A DNA stretch of 64,000 bases. Origin: Portulaca oleracea (taxonomy: Eukaryota; Streptophyta; Magnoliopsida; Caryophyllales; Portulacaceae). The notes under the pieces are model-generated. The model ran no database searches. It was not told where the DNA came from and saw only the letters and a program-made list of their open reading frames with translations. This document shows, in pieces, positions 33,240 to 46,540 of the stretch. The number at the start of each line of letters is the position of its first letter. Position 1 is the stretch's first letter. The DNA lies in contig CM055881.1 in NCBI GenBank assembly GCA_029582165.1, forward strand, positions 26,083,594 to 26,147,593. Direction: 5' to 3'. The translations under genes were made by a program, and so were the position numbers.

Positions 33240-35950
33240 TTACCATAAATTATAGTAATGGTTCAGGATTGAACACCAAATAAATTTCTTGTTTCTGTAA
33301 TGTAACTTTTGGTCTAAATTTCATAAATTAACGGTCACATCACCATCATATGAATGATGATCCCCCTTTTTCACTGGATTTTCAAAACCTTTAACCAAAT
33401 AAATGGGTCATTTGGATGAGCTTTATTTTTTTTTTTTGTGGTTTAACTTGCAGTCTGAACTCTAATAATTAACCGATAGACCATCACATGAACGTCATTT
33501 CCTTTGTTCAATGAAAACCTTTGGCCGCATAAATGGGACATTTTGATGACTTTTATTGTACTTTTTCAACAGTTCCAAAATTCATATCAAAACAGGTTTC
33601 TTGTTTCCATAATAGTTCAGTAAATTGTGCATTGAAATGAGTTTCTTGTTTATGTAATGTAACTCTCGGCCTAACTTGCGTAATCAACCATCACATCATC
33701 ACATGAATGATGTTTCCCTTTTTCCACTGAGTTTTTAAAACCTAAGCAAATCAATGAGACATTTGGATGGCTTTAATTGTTACCGATTTTAATGGTTAAG
33801 AAATCTACATGAAAACGAGTTTCTTATTTCTGTGATTTAACTCTCAGCCCAAACTCCAATAATCAACCGGTAGACCATCACATGAATGTCATTTCCTTTG
33901 TTCATTGAAAACCTTTGGCTACATAAGTGGGTTATTTGGATGGCTTTTATTGTTAATTTTTCTACTGTTCAAAAATCTATACCGAAACGAGCTTCTTGTT
34001 TATGTGATTTAACTCTTGCCCCGAATTCTAATAATCAACCGTCAAACAATCATGTGAACGTCATTCCCCTTTCTCAATGAAAAAATTTGGTCACATGAAT
34101 TGTACATTTGGATGTCTTTTACTGTTACTTATTTCAATGGTTCAGAAATTCATACCGAAACAAGCTTCTTGTTTATGTGATGTAACTCTCAGCTCAAATT
34201 CCAATAATCAACTGTTAGAAAATCACATGAACATCGTTCTCCTTCATGAATGAAAATCATTGGCCAGATAAATGAAACATTTAGATGGCGTTTATTGTTA
34301 CCTTTTTAACAGTTAGAAATCTATAGCAAAACAGGTTTCTTATTTCTGTGATGTAACTCCCAGCCAAATTCCACAAGCAGTTGTTGGACCATCACATGAA
34401 CATTGTTTCCCTTTCATAATTATGAAAACCTTTGGCCATATAGATAGGACATTTGGATGATTTTTAATAGTGCTTATTTCAACAGTTTAGAAATCCATAA
34501 AAACGAGTTTCTTACTTTTGTGGTGTAACTCTTAGTCCTAATTTCAATAGTTAGTTGTTTGAACATCACTTGAATGTCACTCCCATTTCTCAACAAGCTT
34601 TGGCTATTATGAGACATTTGGATAGCTTTAATTGGTACTTATTTGAATGGTTCAGAAATCCATACCGAAATGGGTTTCTTGTTTCTGCTTAAATTTCAGT
34701 AATTAACCATTAGACAATCACATTAACATCGTTCCCCTTTTCAATGAAAGTTGTTGGGTAAATAAATTGGACATTTAAATGAATTTTATTGTTACTTTTC
34801 AACGGAATGGAAATCACTTCCAAAACGGGTTTCTTGTTTCTATAGTGTAACTCTTATCATGAATTCCAGTAATCATTCTTCATACCATCACATGAACGTG
34901 GTTTCCCTTTTTCAATGAAAATCATTTCCCACATAAATGGACCATTTAGATGACTCGCATTAATTGTTACCTATTTTAACTAGGATATTAAAAAATCACC
35001 CAAAAATGAGTTTCTTCCTTTTCTACTGTAACTCTTAGCCTAAGTTCTAACAATCAACCATCAGAAAATTACATGAAAGTTGTTCCTTTTTTTTTCTAGT
35101 GGGAAACCATTGGCTACATATATGGAACATTTGGAAGGCTTTTTGTTACTACTTATTTCAACTGTTCAAAAAATTAATCTACGCCAAAACGGGTTACTTG
35201 TTTCTATGATTTAACCTTGTGCCCAAATTTCAATAATCAATCGTCAGACTGTAACATGAACACCATTCCCCTTTTTCACTGCATTTTCAAAGTCTTTGGT
35301 GACTTATGTTGGATGTTTAGATGGCTTTTATTGCTAATTGTTTTAATTGTTTAGAAATACATGCCTAACAGGTTTCTCGTTCTACTACCTCCGTCCCAAA
35401 ATGTTTGTCCGTTGACTAAATTTTGACCGTTGATTACTCACAAATTATAATGAGTTACAATATAAAACTACCGTCATTGTAATCTTTAGCAAATTATCTT
35501 TCTAATGGTAGTAATTTCATATTTTAATTCATTATAATTTTTGAAATAATTAACAGTCAAAATTTAGTCAACGGACAAACATTTTAGGACGGAGGTAGTA
35601 TAATACAACTATCAACCCGAATCCCAACAATCAATTGTTAACTCATCACTATAAATGTCGTTCCTTCTTTGATGAATTTTCAAAATTCTTGGCCACATAG
35701 CATTTTTGAGGATAAACCCTTGGCCACATAACTAAGGACACATTTGGATGTCCTTTTACTGTTGCCTATTTCAATGGTTCAAGAATACATACTCTAACCA
35801 GTTTTTTGTTGTTGTGATATAATGCACAACCTAAATCTTAATAATTAATGATCAAACGAACATATGAATATTATTCTCAATTTTCGCAAAGTTTTTTGTA
35901 ATTCTTTGACCACATATAAGAAGTATTTTAATGACTTTTACTATTAACTA
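33240..35950. repeat. Satellite-like tandem array, about 14 units of about 172 bp
   Basis: The block TTTCTTGTTTCTGTGATGTA recurs at about 33821, 33993, 34166, 34337, 34509, 34676, 34831, 35012, 35195 and 35374 (spacings 172, 173, 172, 172, 167, 155, 181, 183, 179), with earlier and later copies at the edges. Each unit also has ACATTTGGATGGCTTTTATT and ATCACATGAACGTCATT. Units are clearly diverged. One Stowaway MITE lies in unit 13. No coding function. Confidence 0.85.
35385..35598. mobile_element. Stowaway (Tc1/mariner) MITE
   Basis: 214 bp with terminal inverted repeats CTACCTCCGTCCCAAAATG / CATTTTAGGACGGAGGTAG and the TA target duplication (35383-35384, 35599-35600). It interrupts one unit of the 172-bp array. 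Confidence 0.9.
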
Positions 35951-36479
35951 GTCTGGCCAACATGTGCTTTCACGTGTTACCCGACAATTATAAATATAAA
36001 TACTAATACTGAATTAAAAATTCCTTACATAATATAAAAATTAAAATTTAATTTAATTTGATGAAAGTTAAAACTTAATTTTAATTTGATTCGATAGTCA
36101 ATTATTTATTTATGAAAAAATACGATAGACATTTAAACTATCTAAATAAAATTAATATAACTAATTGGTATTAAATAAATATTTTGCTTGGACTTTCCCT
36201 AAATATTTCATATAAATACAAGTCAACGGTAAATAGTATTATTATTTAATGACTAAGGGTTTATGATACACATTGAAATCATGTTGCAAATAGGTCAAAA
36301 TATAGGTATATGTTTTAGCTTTGGATACTATAGAGTGGCTTAAGGGCCTTGTAATCAAATAATGTAGCATCAAACTCTCATATGTGAATCTAAAAGGGTT
36401 GTAGTTTTATATCCAATGAAACAATTATAAATCTAAGGAATATTGATGCCCTTGTTGGTTGGTTCTCTTGTACGAATGA

Positions 36480-37115
36480 TTCATCCCTGTTTTTGCCTCT
36501 TTTTGCATACTTTTCCCCTATTTGACTGACTATTATTGACGAAGGTACCCAAAAAGGGAAGAAAAGTAACAAAAAATCACTAAGTTTATTTGCGGAATCG
36601 AGCAAAATGGTAGACCTGGGCATTGAGCGGGCCAGGTCAGACGGGCCGAAAATTTGTGACCCACCGACCCGAGCCTGGCCTGGCCCGTCCTTCGGGTCAA
36701 GTAGTGTCGGCCTGAGCCCTAACCCGGTGGGCCGTGGGCTGGATCAGCGGGCCAGTAATTGTGCAACCTAGATTTTTTTTATTGAATTCTCCATGCATTT
36801 TAGACCTACATATTGAGCGGGCCGGGCCAGACGGGTCAGGCCGACCCAATTTCTGGATTTCTTTTTTTCATTTCTATTAGCGGTTCGGCGGGCCGGACCG
36901 GGTCACAGACCTTTGACCCAAGCCCGACCCATCCATTCTTCGGGGCCCCGATCTTTTCGGGGCGAGCCGGGTCGGGTCGCCTTCAAAAAACGCGGCCTTG
37001 ACCCACAATTTTTTGGGTTGGGCCGGGCCGGGCGGGTCCCCAGCCCATTGCCCAGGTCTAGAAAATGGTAAGGAAAAGAAATACACTTAGGCTCAAAACC
37101 GAGCCTAAACACTCC
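36480..37115 (-). mobile_element. Gypsy LTR fragment carrying a hAT-type MITE
   Basis: 36480-36610 and 37061-37115 together align with the continuous stretch 42915-43078 (shared TGCCTCTTTTTGCA, AAAAAGGGAAGAAAAGTAA and GGCTCAAAAC-GAGCCTAAAC). That stretch lies just outside the PBS of element B, so this looks like a related LTR piece in the same orientation. Confidence 0.6.
36611..37060. mobile_element. GC-rich hAT-type MITE, 450 bp
   Basis: Ends TAGACCTGGGCATTG and (reversed) TAGACCTGGGCAATG. Flanks CAAAATGG (36603-36610) and GAAAATGG (37061-37068) form an 8-bp duplication with one mismatch. The inside is full of GGGCCGGGCC-type sequence. A second copy of the left end begins at 36801, suggesting an internal duplication. 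Open frames here are composition artefacts. Confidence 0.8.
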
Positions 37116-37399
37116 CCCCCCCCCACCCACACACACTTAGCCTTTTGTCGTACTGAGCAAAATGAAACAAAAACAACACCTAACACGCAAAAAAACACAT
37201 AACTCACTTTCGCAGGAATCACAGATACATTTAGCGTATACATCAAGCCCTTTAAACCCCCCGGTGGACGACTGTGGTCTCCTGAGGGTTTATAGAAGCT
37301 ATACCTACAAAAGCCAAACGAAAGAAAAGAAAAAAAAAAGAAGTGAAAATCAAACTTTCTAATTACAAAGGAAAGGAGGAACTCATGATCATAGTTATG

Positions 37400-38440
37400 C
37401 AAAAGCCACTCAAACAACATTGTTGATCAACAAGTAGTTAATATGTACATGCCAAAGACACTAGACATGGGTGAGACCAATCTTTCAGATTTTCCACTTC
37501 AAACACCGCTCAACGGGTTCCTTGTGCACAAGTGCAAGTGTCTCTAGTTTACTTTCGGTCAAGTCAAGTTGGTCGAATCCCGGCTATACATACATCCATG
37601 CTCCTTTTTATCATTTATTTACTCGATATACGTCACTCGTCCTACTTAGTGTCGCCCTTGGCTTAGTGAGGACCGCAGGTTACATAGGGGGAGGTTCCAC
37701 ACTTTATTTATTCATTTTTTCATTGGTATATTTCGAGATATGATGTGGGCCGTTATAGGTTTACTCTCCTACCGTGGTTTTTCTCCGTACGTAAACAATG
37801 TACTTAAGGGACTATGTATCTCGAACCACCCACACCAAACCACGTTGGTAAACCAACTTTCAAGCATTTTTTTTCTTTTCTTTTCATTTTTTTTTTCTTT
37901 ATGATTTCATGTCGGGTTTTTCGCGAATTCGGACGGCCCTCCGAAGAGGGATTACCCTCCCAACTAAGGTTGCTCCATACGTATACAAAGTACTTAAGGG
38001 GTGTGAGCATCGGCCACTCACACCAACCCTTGTTGGTTTCGCCGGCTTATTAAGAGCATAAAAACACAAAAAACTGAAACAACCAACCTCCTAAGTCAAG
38101 AAAATCACGAATATAAACTAGAGGTACCAAAAGGTAAGGACACTACTTTGCAAAAAGTGAAGAAGCTTATTGAATATATTTCATGGTAACACATGAAGAA
38201 AAGGTTTGGCACGCACATATTGACTGTTTTTGACCAAACAACTCAGTTATCTGAGCAAATCAATACATAAATACGAACATAAGCTACTCATAAAGAAGAA
38301 AAACAAGTTCTTTTTGCGATTTTCTCTTAATTTTCCTCCTTTTTATTTTTACTGCAAAATTTTCAAATTTCAACATTCAAATCAAAATAAAACAAAACAA
38401 AATAAAACAAAGTGAAACAACCTAAAGCTACCCAAGCAAG
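37400..38440. other. Repeat-derived stretch with a two-copy motif
   Basis: CTCCGTACGTAAACAATGTA (about 37785) and CTCCATACGTATACAAAGTA (about 37970) each start a block of about 65 bp that ends in CACACCAA...GTTGGT. No gene seen; probably retroelement-derived. Confidence 0.4.
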
Positions 38441-38445
38441 ATTAT

Positions 38446-39348
38446 TGTAACACCCGCAGTTTCTCCAATCTTTTAATTAAAGTTAACTTTTATTAAGCTA
38501 ATTAGGAGACTCCCTCCTTACCAAGAATCCAACTTAATTCACTTTATTATTCTTATCTCAAGTGTGGTCACAGAGGTCGTTGTTGCTCCCTGTTCGAGTC
38601 TAGTCAAGCTTTCAAGTCGCTAGCGCTTTAAGTGCGGGTTCAACTTTTTAAGGTACGCATATTGCCTATACTTTACCTAAACTTACTTATTTGAGTTCAA
38701 GTAATCAAGCTTATTAATTTTAATGTGGTCAAGTATTGTTTTACATGTTTTCTCATGTAAATATGGCTCCGACCCAAGTTACTTGTGCCATAGTGCACTA
38801 CTCAAGTCAATACCAGACCGTTATCAACTGGACCTCCTGATCGTTCTGGGTATGCGCATATATAGGCTTAATCTGATGATCGCAAGTAGGAGACCATCTA
38901 GATAATAATAATCCGGCAAGCAAGTCTTAAGTGTTATTATTTATTCCTTTTGTTTTTGTTTTTTAATGAATTGAAATGCGCGAAATAAAATGAATTGTCT
39001 AATTTTATTTAACTGTATAGGGGTATGCATATTGAGTTTCGAATCATTTGCGAAAATGTTTTATGTTTTATTTTAGGTGTTGCTTCTAAGAGTAAGACTA
39101 TCAAGGCAAGCACCGATAAACAACTCAGTTAAGCAAAGAAGGGGAAATTTTTGATTTGGTTGGAGTAATCAAGCACTTTCACTATGATTGATTATGATAC
39201 ATGTAATCTTGAATCGGAGTTGTAAATCTTGAATCAAGCACTTTTGGACAACGATAATGCCCTCAAATTTATTTAATCTGTTGCGTGAATCTTTGAGTTA
39301 AGGGGTTTAAACTTTAATTTGAAGATTGTTTAGTCTGGGGGTGTTACA
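38446..39348. mobile_element. Solo LTR of chromovirus (Tekay/Del) type
   Basis: 903 bp starting TGTAACACCCGCAG and ending GGGGGTGTTACA, the termini known for Tekay/Del-type Gypsy LTRs. Flanking 5-mers ATTAT and ACTAT differ at one base. No PBS or internal region adjoins either end. Confidence 0.7.
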
Positions 39349-39519
39349 ACTATCCCCCTTCCCAACACTTGAATCTCACAATGTCCCCATTGTGAGGGTA
39401 GATGTCTCAAATGGGCCAAAAACAAATACATAAAAACAAACAAATACATAAAAAGGGTGGTGACCCAAGCCCGCACGGCTCCAGCATCCAATATTCCCAA
39501 CACAAACACTCAAAGGGGA

Positions 39520-40846
39520 GCACCACTAACAAGGCCGCAAGTACACGGGTACGTTGTAGCATGTCAAAGTCGATCCCACAAGGACTCAGTTAACAACGCA
39601 ATGAACTAGCCCTCTACTTGATTGCTAAGTTAAACGAGTCTTGGTTTTGAAAGCTTTTAGAAACTAATTGGAAGTAATAAAGCAGGGAAATTTATCTAGA
39701 ATCAAATCAAGGAAGAAAGACTTCTAGCAGTGAAATGCTTACCTAGCAACGAGTTTGACTATTAGAACCTAGTTCGTGCAATCATCCATTCAGTTGAATC
39801 AAGAATCAATAACCTTATGAATTCTACTGCTCTTTCGATGTTTAATGAATTATTCTAATTAATCTGACAAACAACTTTCGTATGCTTTTCAAGTTAATCA
39901 AAGTTGAAGGTCTTAGTTTATCCAATTATCAAAGTGATTCCTTAGTTTGCTATTCTTTTTCTCAAATTTCACAAAAACTAGGTAGAAAGGTTGGTAGTTA
40001 GATTATTCTGATTCACCTTTCGGTACTTCTCATATTAATCTTAAACCACAAGCATTCAAGGGCTTACAAAATACTCATGAAAATGAAGAACACAACCTTC
40101 GATTGATTCAAAACGAGAATTCATGCACAAACTAAGAACATCCAATCAAACTACATTGTTTCGGGTTGCAAAACCCTAGAATACTAGAAATCTATTTACT
40201 CGTTGTCAATGAAAGCATGAAACAAGTTCCAATCATGATAATCAATCCTCAAAACATAAGAGAATCCGAAAAGAAAAGACCAACATGCGAAGATATGTCC
40301 CATTGAGTCTTTCGATCCCGAGGTGGAACCTTCACCGCGAACGCCGACGGTTTCTCCTCGAAACTTGGTTCTTGCTTCTCTTGGTTTGATTCAATCTTGG
40401 ATCTTGATTGAGTGGGGAAGAGAAGTAGGAAGGAAGGACTTGGACTCTCTTGCTTTCTTGATAGATGATGAACGAATGACTCATGTCGAAAGTTGCCTGC
40501 CTTTCTTTCTTTTTCTTGCGAAAACAGTCTGACGACGCGACAACAGAGCCTACCACGGTCCGTGGGGCTCGCCACGATCAGACCATGGTGGCTGCCGTCC
40601 GGCCATTCCATGTTCGTTGCTTCCGAAATTTGCACCATGGTTTGATCATTAGCAATGGAGGCCCTTGGTGTGTTTGCCTTTGACAAAAGTTGAGGAAATG
40701 ATGGTGTTTTGGCCCCAAACCTACAAGTTTTCATCAAGAACAACAACACCAAGTGTAATAGAGAAATTGGGATATAAATCAAGATTCGCAATTACTAAAC
40801 CACTATTGAAATACCCTAAAAATATAGTCACAATAAGCACTTATCA
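39520..40846 (-). repeat. Gypsy LTR (D), TGATAAGTG type
   Basis: Minus-strand start TGATAAGTGCTTATTG at 40846, the same terminus as LTR A. The other end has the GTACCCGTGTACTTGCGG block also seen near the end of LTR A. Palindrome CCACGGTCCGTGG and CCACGATCAGACCATGGTGG lie in its U3 part (about 40554-40595). The exact left border is uncertain. The 180-codon frame inside it shows no family resemblance. Confidence 0.6.
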
Positions 40847-41145
40847 ACCACCAAAAAGGGGGAAAACAAGTAAGCAAGAATAAACTATACAAGCAAATAA
40901 AATGAAATATTTACAAAAATAAACAACGAGAAATGTGATTAAGTGAACTTCGACCATAACGGGTGCATCATCCACTCCTTATTCTTCAAGACTTGGGCCA
41001 TCAATCTCGAAGCAAGTCAAAGCCCGTAGTAGAAGGTCATGCATCCTCTAATACATTTCAGAATGATGGATGTAAGAGAACACACAAAACAAAGAGTCGT
41101 ATAAGTAAGTGTTCTCATTATCTTATCAAATGCCTTAACAAATCA

Positions 41146-42540
41146 CTAAATGATGATGGAATGAATAATCATGGTTATTCTAGGCGCGTTCTCTAAGTAA
41201 GCATGATAAGGGTCAAGAAGGAGATCGCACCCTCTAAGGGGACCTAGGGACTCAAGGCATGTGTTGTCGGGTGAGGGAGTGGTAATAAATGAATGCAAGG
41301 GGATTACATGATCAGGAGAGGGGGATACATCATCAACACGTTCAATGCACATAGGAGAGTTCTCAACCTCCTCCACAATCTCATCAAAAGCAAGTCCCAA
41401 CCAAGAATTATCATCCAACTCATCAATATCATCAAATGTGTACAAAGAAAATGCAAGATTATTCCCCATGACAACACTCTCAGCATCACATGAAATTGCA
41501 TCATCATTAACAATCTGAAACTCAGCAGGTGAGGGATCTACACATGAAGAAAAGGTCGAGATTGCTAACGATGAAGGTACATCATTTTGAACATCAAAGG
41601 TGAAAGTGTAACATTCGAGTTCATAATCCATTAAAAATGATTCGTAATCACCCACATATGTTTCATGAGGAACAATTTCTATATCATGAGAATGTGCACA
41701 CAAGCCAAAGAAGGAGGAAAAGAGTCATCATCATCATTTTTTCAATCACACAAAGAAGGATTAACATGAATATTAGGGGAGAATGAGGAAGAAGACTCGA
41801 TTCTATTCAAAGCACAATCCTTAGAGAGGAATGTCCTAACTCATGGCCACTTTCAAACAAATCACGTCACATTTGACGAAATAAAGAAACTACCTCATGA
41901 AGCCCTTTTTCCATTTTTTTTTCTATTTTTGCATTAAACTTTTCATCTTGTTGCACATAGTTCACATCATTTTCAATAAAGGTAGGGTGAGCAACTTAAG
42001 TAGAAGAGATGCTAGTATGAGTAGATAAGTCAAATTGAGTACATGGGGAGGGGGATATGCATGGGAATAGAAGGAGGAGAGGAAAGAGTACTCACATATG
42101 AATCTTCATAGCATGCTTCCCTTGGTTGTTCTACAAATTGAGATTGAGTATGTAAATTAACCCAAGGGGATGGGGGGGGGGGGGGGACAAGAATTCACAC
42201 ATGGACTTTCATAGTGAGATCTAGCATGGTGAGCACATGGATTATCAAAATAATAACCCAACGATTGATAACTCTTCATAAATCTACGGGTACCCTTAGT
42301 CAACCAATAAAGCAAATCCCAAGCCTCATAATCATTTTCAACATTAAAACCATAATAATTTAACAGATTACGAGTCTGAAAATTCACACCCTCATTAATA
42401 ACACACAACACTTTCCAATTAGAAAAATTATAACCATTAGGAGCCTAATAAACAAGGTAATCATTCAATCTATCATGATAATCACAAAACATCTCTTGCT
42501 CATCTTGAGGGAAGTCGAAACATGCCATCTCTTTTTAATT
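41146..42540 (-). pseudogene. Gag-like gene of element B, broken homolog of element A ORF
   Basis: Starts at an ATG near 42528 (MACFDFPQDEQEMF), hits a stop at about 42447, and continues in frame with NEGVNFQTRNLLNYYGF and YEAWDLLYWLTKGT, matching FEGVNMETRSLLNHFGF and DEAWELLDWLA of element A. A separate frame 41146-41703 encodes the acidic Asp/Glu/Ser-rich tail ending LDPYHAYLENAPRI, matching LDPYWIYLEDIPRKF. At least one stop and one frame change separate the parts. No pol follows. Confidence 0.6.
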
Positions 42541-42634
42541 TTTAAAAAGAATTCATTTTTTTTTTCTTTTTGAACTTTAAAAACCTATGTAGGAATGCTC
42601 AAGAAAAAGTAAAAGATCTAAAGGCGCAACTCCC

Positions 42635-42655
42635 TAGCAATGACACCATTTTGTT
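42635..42655 (-). other. Degenerate primer-binding site of element B
   Basis: The minus strand reads TGGTGTCATTGCTAGGGA, a decayed form of the tRNA-Asp-type PBS TGGCGCCGTTGCCGGGGA, just upstream of the element B gag start. Confidence 0.55.
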
Positions 42656-43740
42656 TACCAGTTGCAGTATAGCTGGGTTTTTATATCGTCTCCATAGGGA
42701 GTTGGGGTTTCGAACCTAAAAGTCTATTGAGCTCTAACCAGCTAGGTTTGATGTTCAAGGATTTGGATTTCTATAAAACTACTAGACTAAAGGTCAAAAG
42801 AAAGCCACAATTAAAAAGAGAAAAGGGTTCGGGAGTATTACCAAGCATTAGCAGCCGCATGTGGGAGCTAGGTTTCCTCGGGATTCACATTCAAATCCCA
42901 TCTATCCTTCAATTCATCCCCGTTTGTGCCTCTTTTTGCACATTGTTCCTCCATTTGACTATTGTTCCCAAAGGTACCTAAAAAGGGAAGAAAAGTAAAA
43001 TAAAACCACTAAGTTTGTGGAATCGAGGAAAGTGCTAAGAAAAAAGGATGCATTTAGGCTCAAAACTGAGCCTAAACAGGTACAGATGCAATCTAGACAA
43101 GAATAAGAGGTTGTGATTAGATGAAGGATCATCCAAATGGCCTCCAAATGATTCCTATTTATAGGAGTCATCCTTCACCTCCTTAAGACATGGTCAATGA
43201 CTTAATTAAGGTCCTTAATGAGAATCATGACTTTGAGTAGTTCAATTGATCACATGTCATATCATAAACACAGTTGTCAGTATCAAATATGAGATTATGT
43301 ATTAAACAATTGGATCAAATAGTCATTGCGCATTAGACAGGAATATGGGCACTAACACAGGTCGTGTCATGGGTGACACGGTCCGTGTCAGGCCTGTTGC
43401 CCGTTTTCTTACTGTCTGTACCACGATACCGTTTGTATCATATCCAACTGAGTTCTTCTTGATCATATTCTTATAGTTTAGCTTAAATCTGATCCTTAAA
43501 CTTATATTACATGATTCCTACATGTCTTGTTATCCTTTTATACTCTTGAAATAATCTCAACACCTATCACATGTCCTTACACAACATACGCCACATAAGT
43601 TAAATCCTATCTACTTTTATTTGTCTTCACTCCACTAATCCAGTTCATTCAATGTTTTATTATGAGTTTCAGATCCTGAGTCTGAACTATCATCTTCACT
43701 TCTGTTGGTTAGTTCCAAACTATTCGTCATTATCGGTCCC
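42656..43740 (-). repeat. LTR-like region of element B
   Basis: Outside the PBS. It contains the block shared with 36480-37115 (in uninterrupted form) and palindromic CACGGTCCGTGTCA and GGTCGTGTCATGGGTGACAC at about 43365-43405. The outer border was not found. Confidence 0.45.
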
Positions 43741-44053
43741 TTGAGAGAAGGGTGTTCTAGGGGTTGTTTTCTTACCTCTTGTTACCCAAAAAAAAAAGAA
43801 AAGAAAAAACAATTACCTGTCATTTTGGTTACACCACATAAGGTAAATACTCTTTACTTTTATTTGTCTCCACTAAACTAATCTGCTTAACTCAATGTTT
43901 TATTATGAGTTTTAGAGACTAACTCTGAACTATAATCTTTATTTTTGAATCCTTACAGTACATTCACCCTACTAATAATATGGTCGGAGTCCATCTTCCA
44001 AGTTCTCACCATGTCTAGGTTTCTCGAGAGTACCTTGGAACCCTAGAGCTCAG

Positions 44054-44103
<50 letters not shown>

Positions 44104-44104
44104 C
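44054..44104. repeat. (CA)n(TA)n microsatellite
   Basis: About 18 CA units followed by about six TA units. A size-variable marker candidate. Confidence 0.9.
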
Positions 44105-44299
44105 ATTGAAGTATATCTGGATTGATCCCATTTTGGTCTACATATGGTTGCCGGCTCGGTTAAAGCCACCCCTCCCTCTCCACAGTTCAAACCCGACCAC
44201 ATGATCCATTTAAATATGGATCCGGGCACTTGGAGGGCCTTTCAGATCATCATTGGGGGCGGTGTTCATTTCAAGGAAGACTCTGGGCCATAGGTTATG

Positions 44300-45250
44300 G
44301 TTTTGGATCCTCATGGGGATGAATCTCAGGTCTTCTAATGGCCCTTGAGATACCTCTTTGCAAATAACGAGACAGAGTCAACCTCAACTTTCCTTTGGGC
44401 GCCAAACGAAGAAAAATCAAGCCGTATTTTGGTCTTTTCACATCCAAGGGAGACTAACTCGAAGGCATTTTGGTCCTTTAGGAAACCAAGGATGTTTTGG
44501 TCATTCACCTTACACAAAGGGTCGGGTTGGAAGCCATACGAGGAAGCATTGATCAAGAATCAACCTCGGGGCTAGAAAAAGAGAATCAGTCACTCTTTCT
44601 ACATAACTCCTTCAATACAATTCCGATGCACATCAAATTTTGGGAGCTTAAAGTAGACACCGAGAGCTTTCCATTGATATATTATAGGCTCAAAACAGAG
44701 CTTGGATGAAGAATTTATGTGTATTTGAAGTCGGCAGGAAACAATTGCCAACAACACAATCATGCCATTCTCGACCAAGGCTTCAATTTGAGGTTGTTTT
44801 GGGCAGCACGACATGCACCTAAGGAGCACGACCTGCCATTTGACAGCAGGCCGCTTTTTCGGCCTTTCTCCCTCCCTTTTGGTTATGTCTCCCCCCCCCC
44901 CCCCACCCCCTATATATACTTGTAAGCCTCACTTTGTCGGGATATAACATATAGATTAGAGATAGAAGATTGAGAGCTTAGGCCTCAAAATTCCCCCTTG
45001 AGGAGATTTGCAATTGTGGGTTTTGAAACCATAATTCAATGAAAGTTAATCCTTTTGTGGAATTGTTTGTTGATTTCTATTTCTTTGTGAGTGAGTGAGT
45101 GATCTTCATCCCCTCTTTGGTGAGATTTCTTAGGTGTTTCATGGTGTTTTACTTGTGGGAGATCCTTCTGCAAGTTCATGAACATTTTAGTTCAATTTGT
45201 TGAGTATTTACTCTTTACAATTGTTCATATCCTTTAATTCTTGCTTTTGT
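44300..45250 (+). mobile_element. LTR-promoter-like fragment
   Basis: GCACGACATGC and GCACGACCTGCC motifs (about 44798-44850), a 14-bp poly(C) run (44891-44904) and a TATA-like CTATATATACTTG (about 44910) in the order expected for a U3/R region. No PBS or internal genes follow, so this is tentative. Confidence 0.35.
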
Positions 45251-46540
45251 TCTTGTTCATCCACAAAAACCTCAAAACTCTAAAAATTAGTTGTTGTGTT
45301 TATAAGTTCTATGGGTGGATTTCTATTATTCACATGGTTTGCATAAACCCTAGGTCTGAAATCCTTCACACATGCAGGCTTACGCCGTCGTCAGCTTATT
45401 TTATTCAATTGACATTACGGGTGACTAACTATTCCACCATAGCTCAATCAAGTGACTATTTGTCTTTTGACATGAACTTGGAATCTCACTTAGCACAACT
45501 CCCTATTAGCTATCACCATACAACCTCATTACCTTATGCACAATATTGGTAGTTTCTTCGTAGTATATAGTACTATTTCTTGATCACCACCTGACTGAAA
45601 TGAACCAACTACCTTGGTCCTTTAGTTTGATAGTCCCTTTTGAACTTCATGACTTATCCTACTTCCGTACTAGTGGAATATACATATTATTTAGCTAGAC
45701 TATAATCACTATATGATTTCCCTAATAAGAAGAAATGCAAATGTTATCATCTGAACTTTATTCTGACATCACCAAGTAATGAAACCTCTTTTCTGCACAT
45801 CTTGTAGCTTAGTCTGTGTTGATGACTATTAGTCTCTAGTTAATCTAAGCAACAAAATTAGCTATAAATAGAAATCATTTGAATAATACTTCATCTAATC
45901 ACAACCTCCTACTTTTGTTTAAACTGTAGTTATATTTGAGTGAATCAAATAAGAAACAAACTTCTTCAATTTGTTAACGCCTAAATTTTATCTCTTTGAA
46001 TATTTATGGTATAGTAAATAGGTCTTGAAGAAAATGAATTCGTATATGACTCTTATCATATCCTTAGTGAGATAATCATTGTTCTATACCTCTTACTCCC
46101 TTTCCTCTAACAATAGGGAAATTTTAACATCAATATTCCAATCTGCAATAAGAAAACAAGCCACCGAGAGATTGTTCACAAGGGTGCAGTCATCATTAAT
46201 AGGCTAAGCACATAAAGCACCTAGACCAACTGTAAAAGAAGCAGCACTAAAAACGACCGACTTTGATGCATATTTTGGTTTGCACCAGCTTTCGCAGGAA
46301 ACGAAGTTTTTGAAGTTTGAATGTGTGCAAATAGAAGTTCGACCCACAACGCAGGAAGCCAGCTTTAGTGTTTACGGTTCTTACTAATGAAAACAAGAAG
46401 GAAAAAATACAGTACCTGTCCAATTCAGTTCCACAAGGACTTGTGCTATCTTCAGTAGTACAAGTCAATTTCTTGTACCAGTTACATTACCTGGTAAACA
46501 TGACATCATGATAAGGAAATTTACAACAAGCCCCATGAAT
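45250..46540. other. Intergenic stretch, nothing recognised
   Basis: No credible coding sequence or structured RNA. It lies 3' of DMS3 and may include its 3' UTR or last exon at the right end. Confidence 0.4.

Noticed and set aside
33240..35950. CRISPR-like array
   Set aside because: Units are about 172 bp tandem repeats without short repeats and unique spacers, and the DNA is plant nuclear.
36813..37136. GC-rich open frames on both strands
   Set aside because: They lie inside the GGGCCGGGCC-type MITE and have repeat-derived, low-complexity composition.
37558..37600. tRNA-like GGTCGAATCCCGGC
   Set aside because: A box-B resemblance only; no matching box A or cloverleaf around it.
40249..40791. 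180-codon open frame on the minus strand
   Set aside because: Falls inside an LTR, has no recognisable domain and lacks a convincing gene context.
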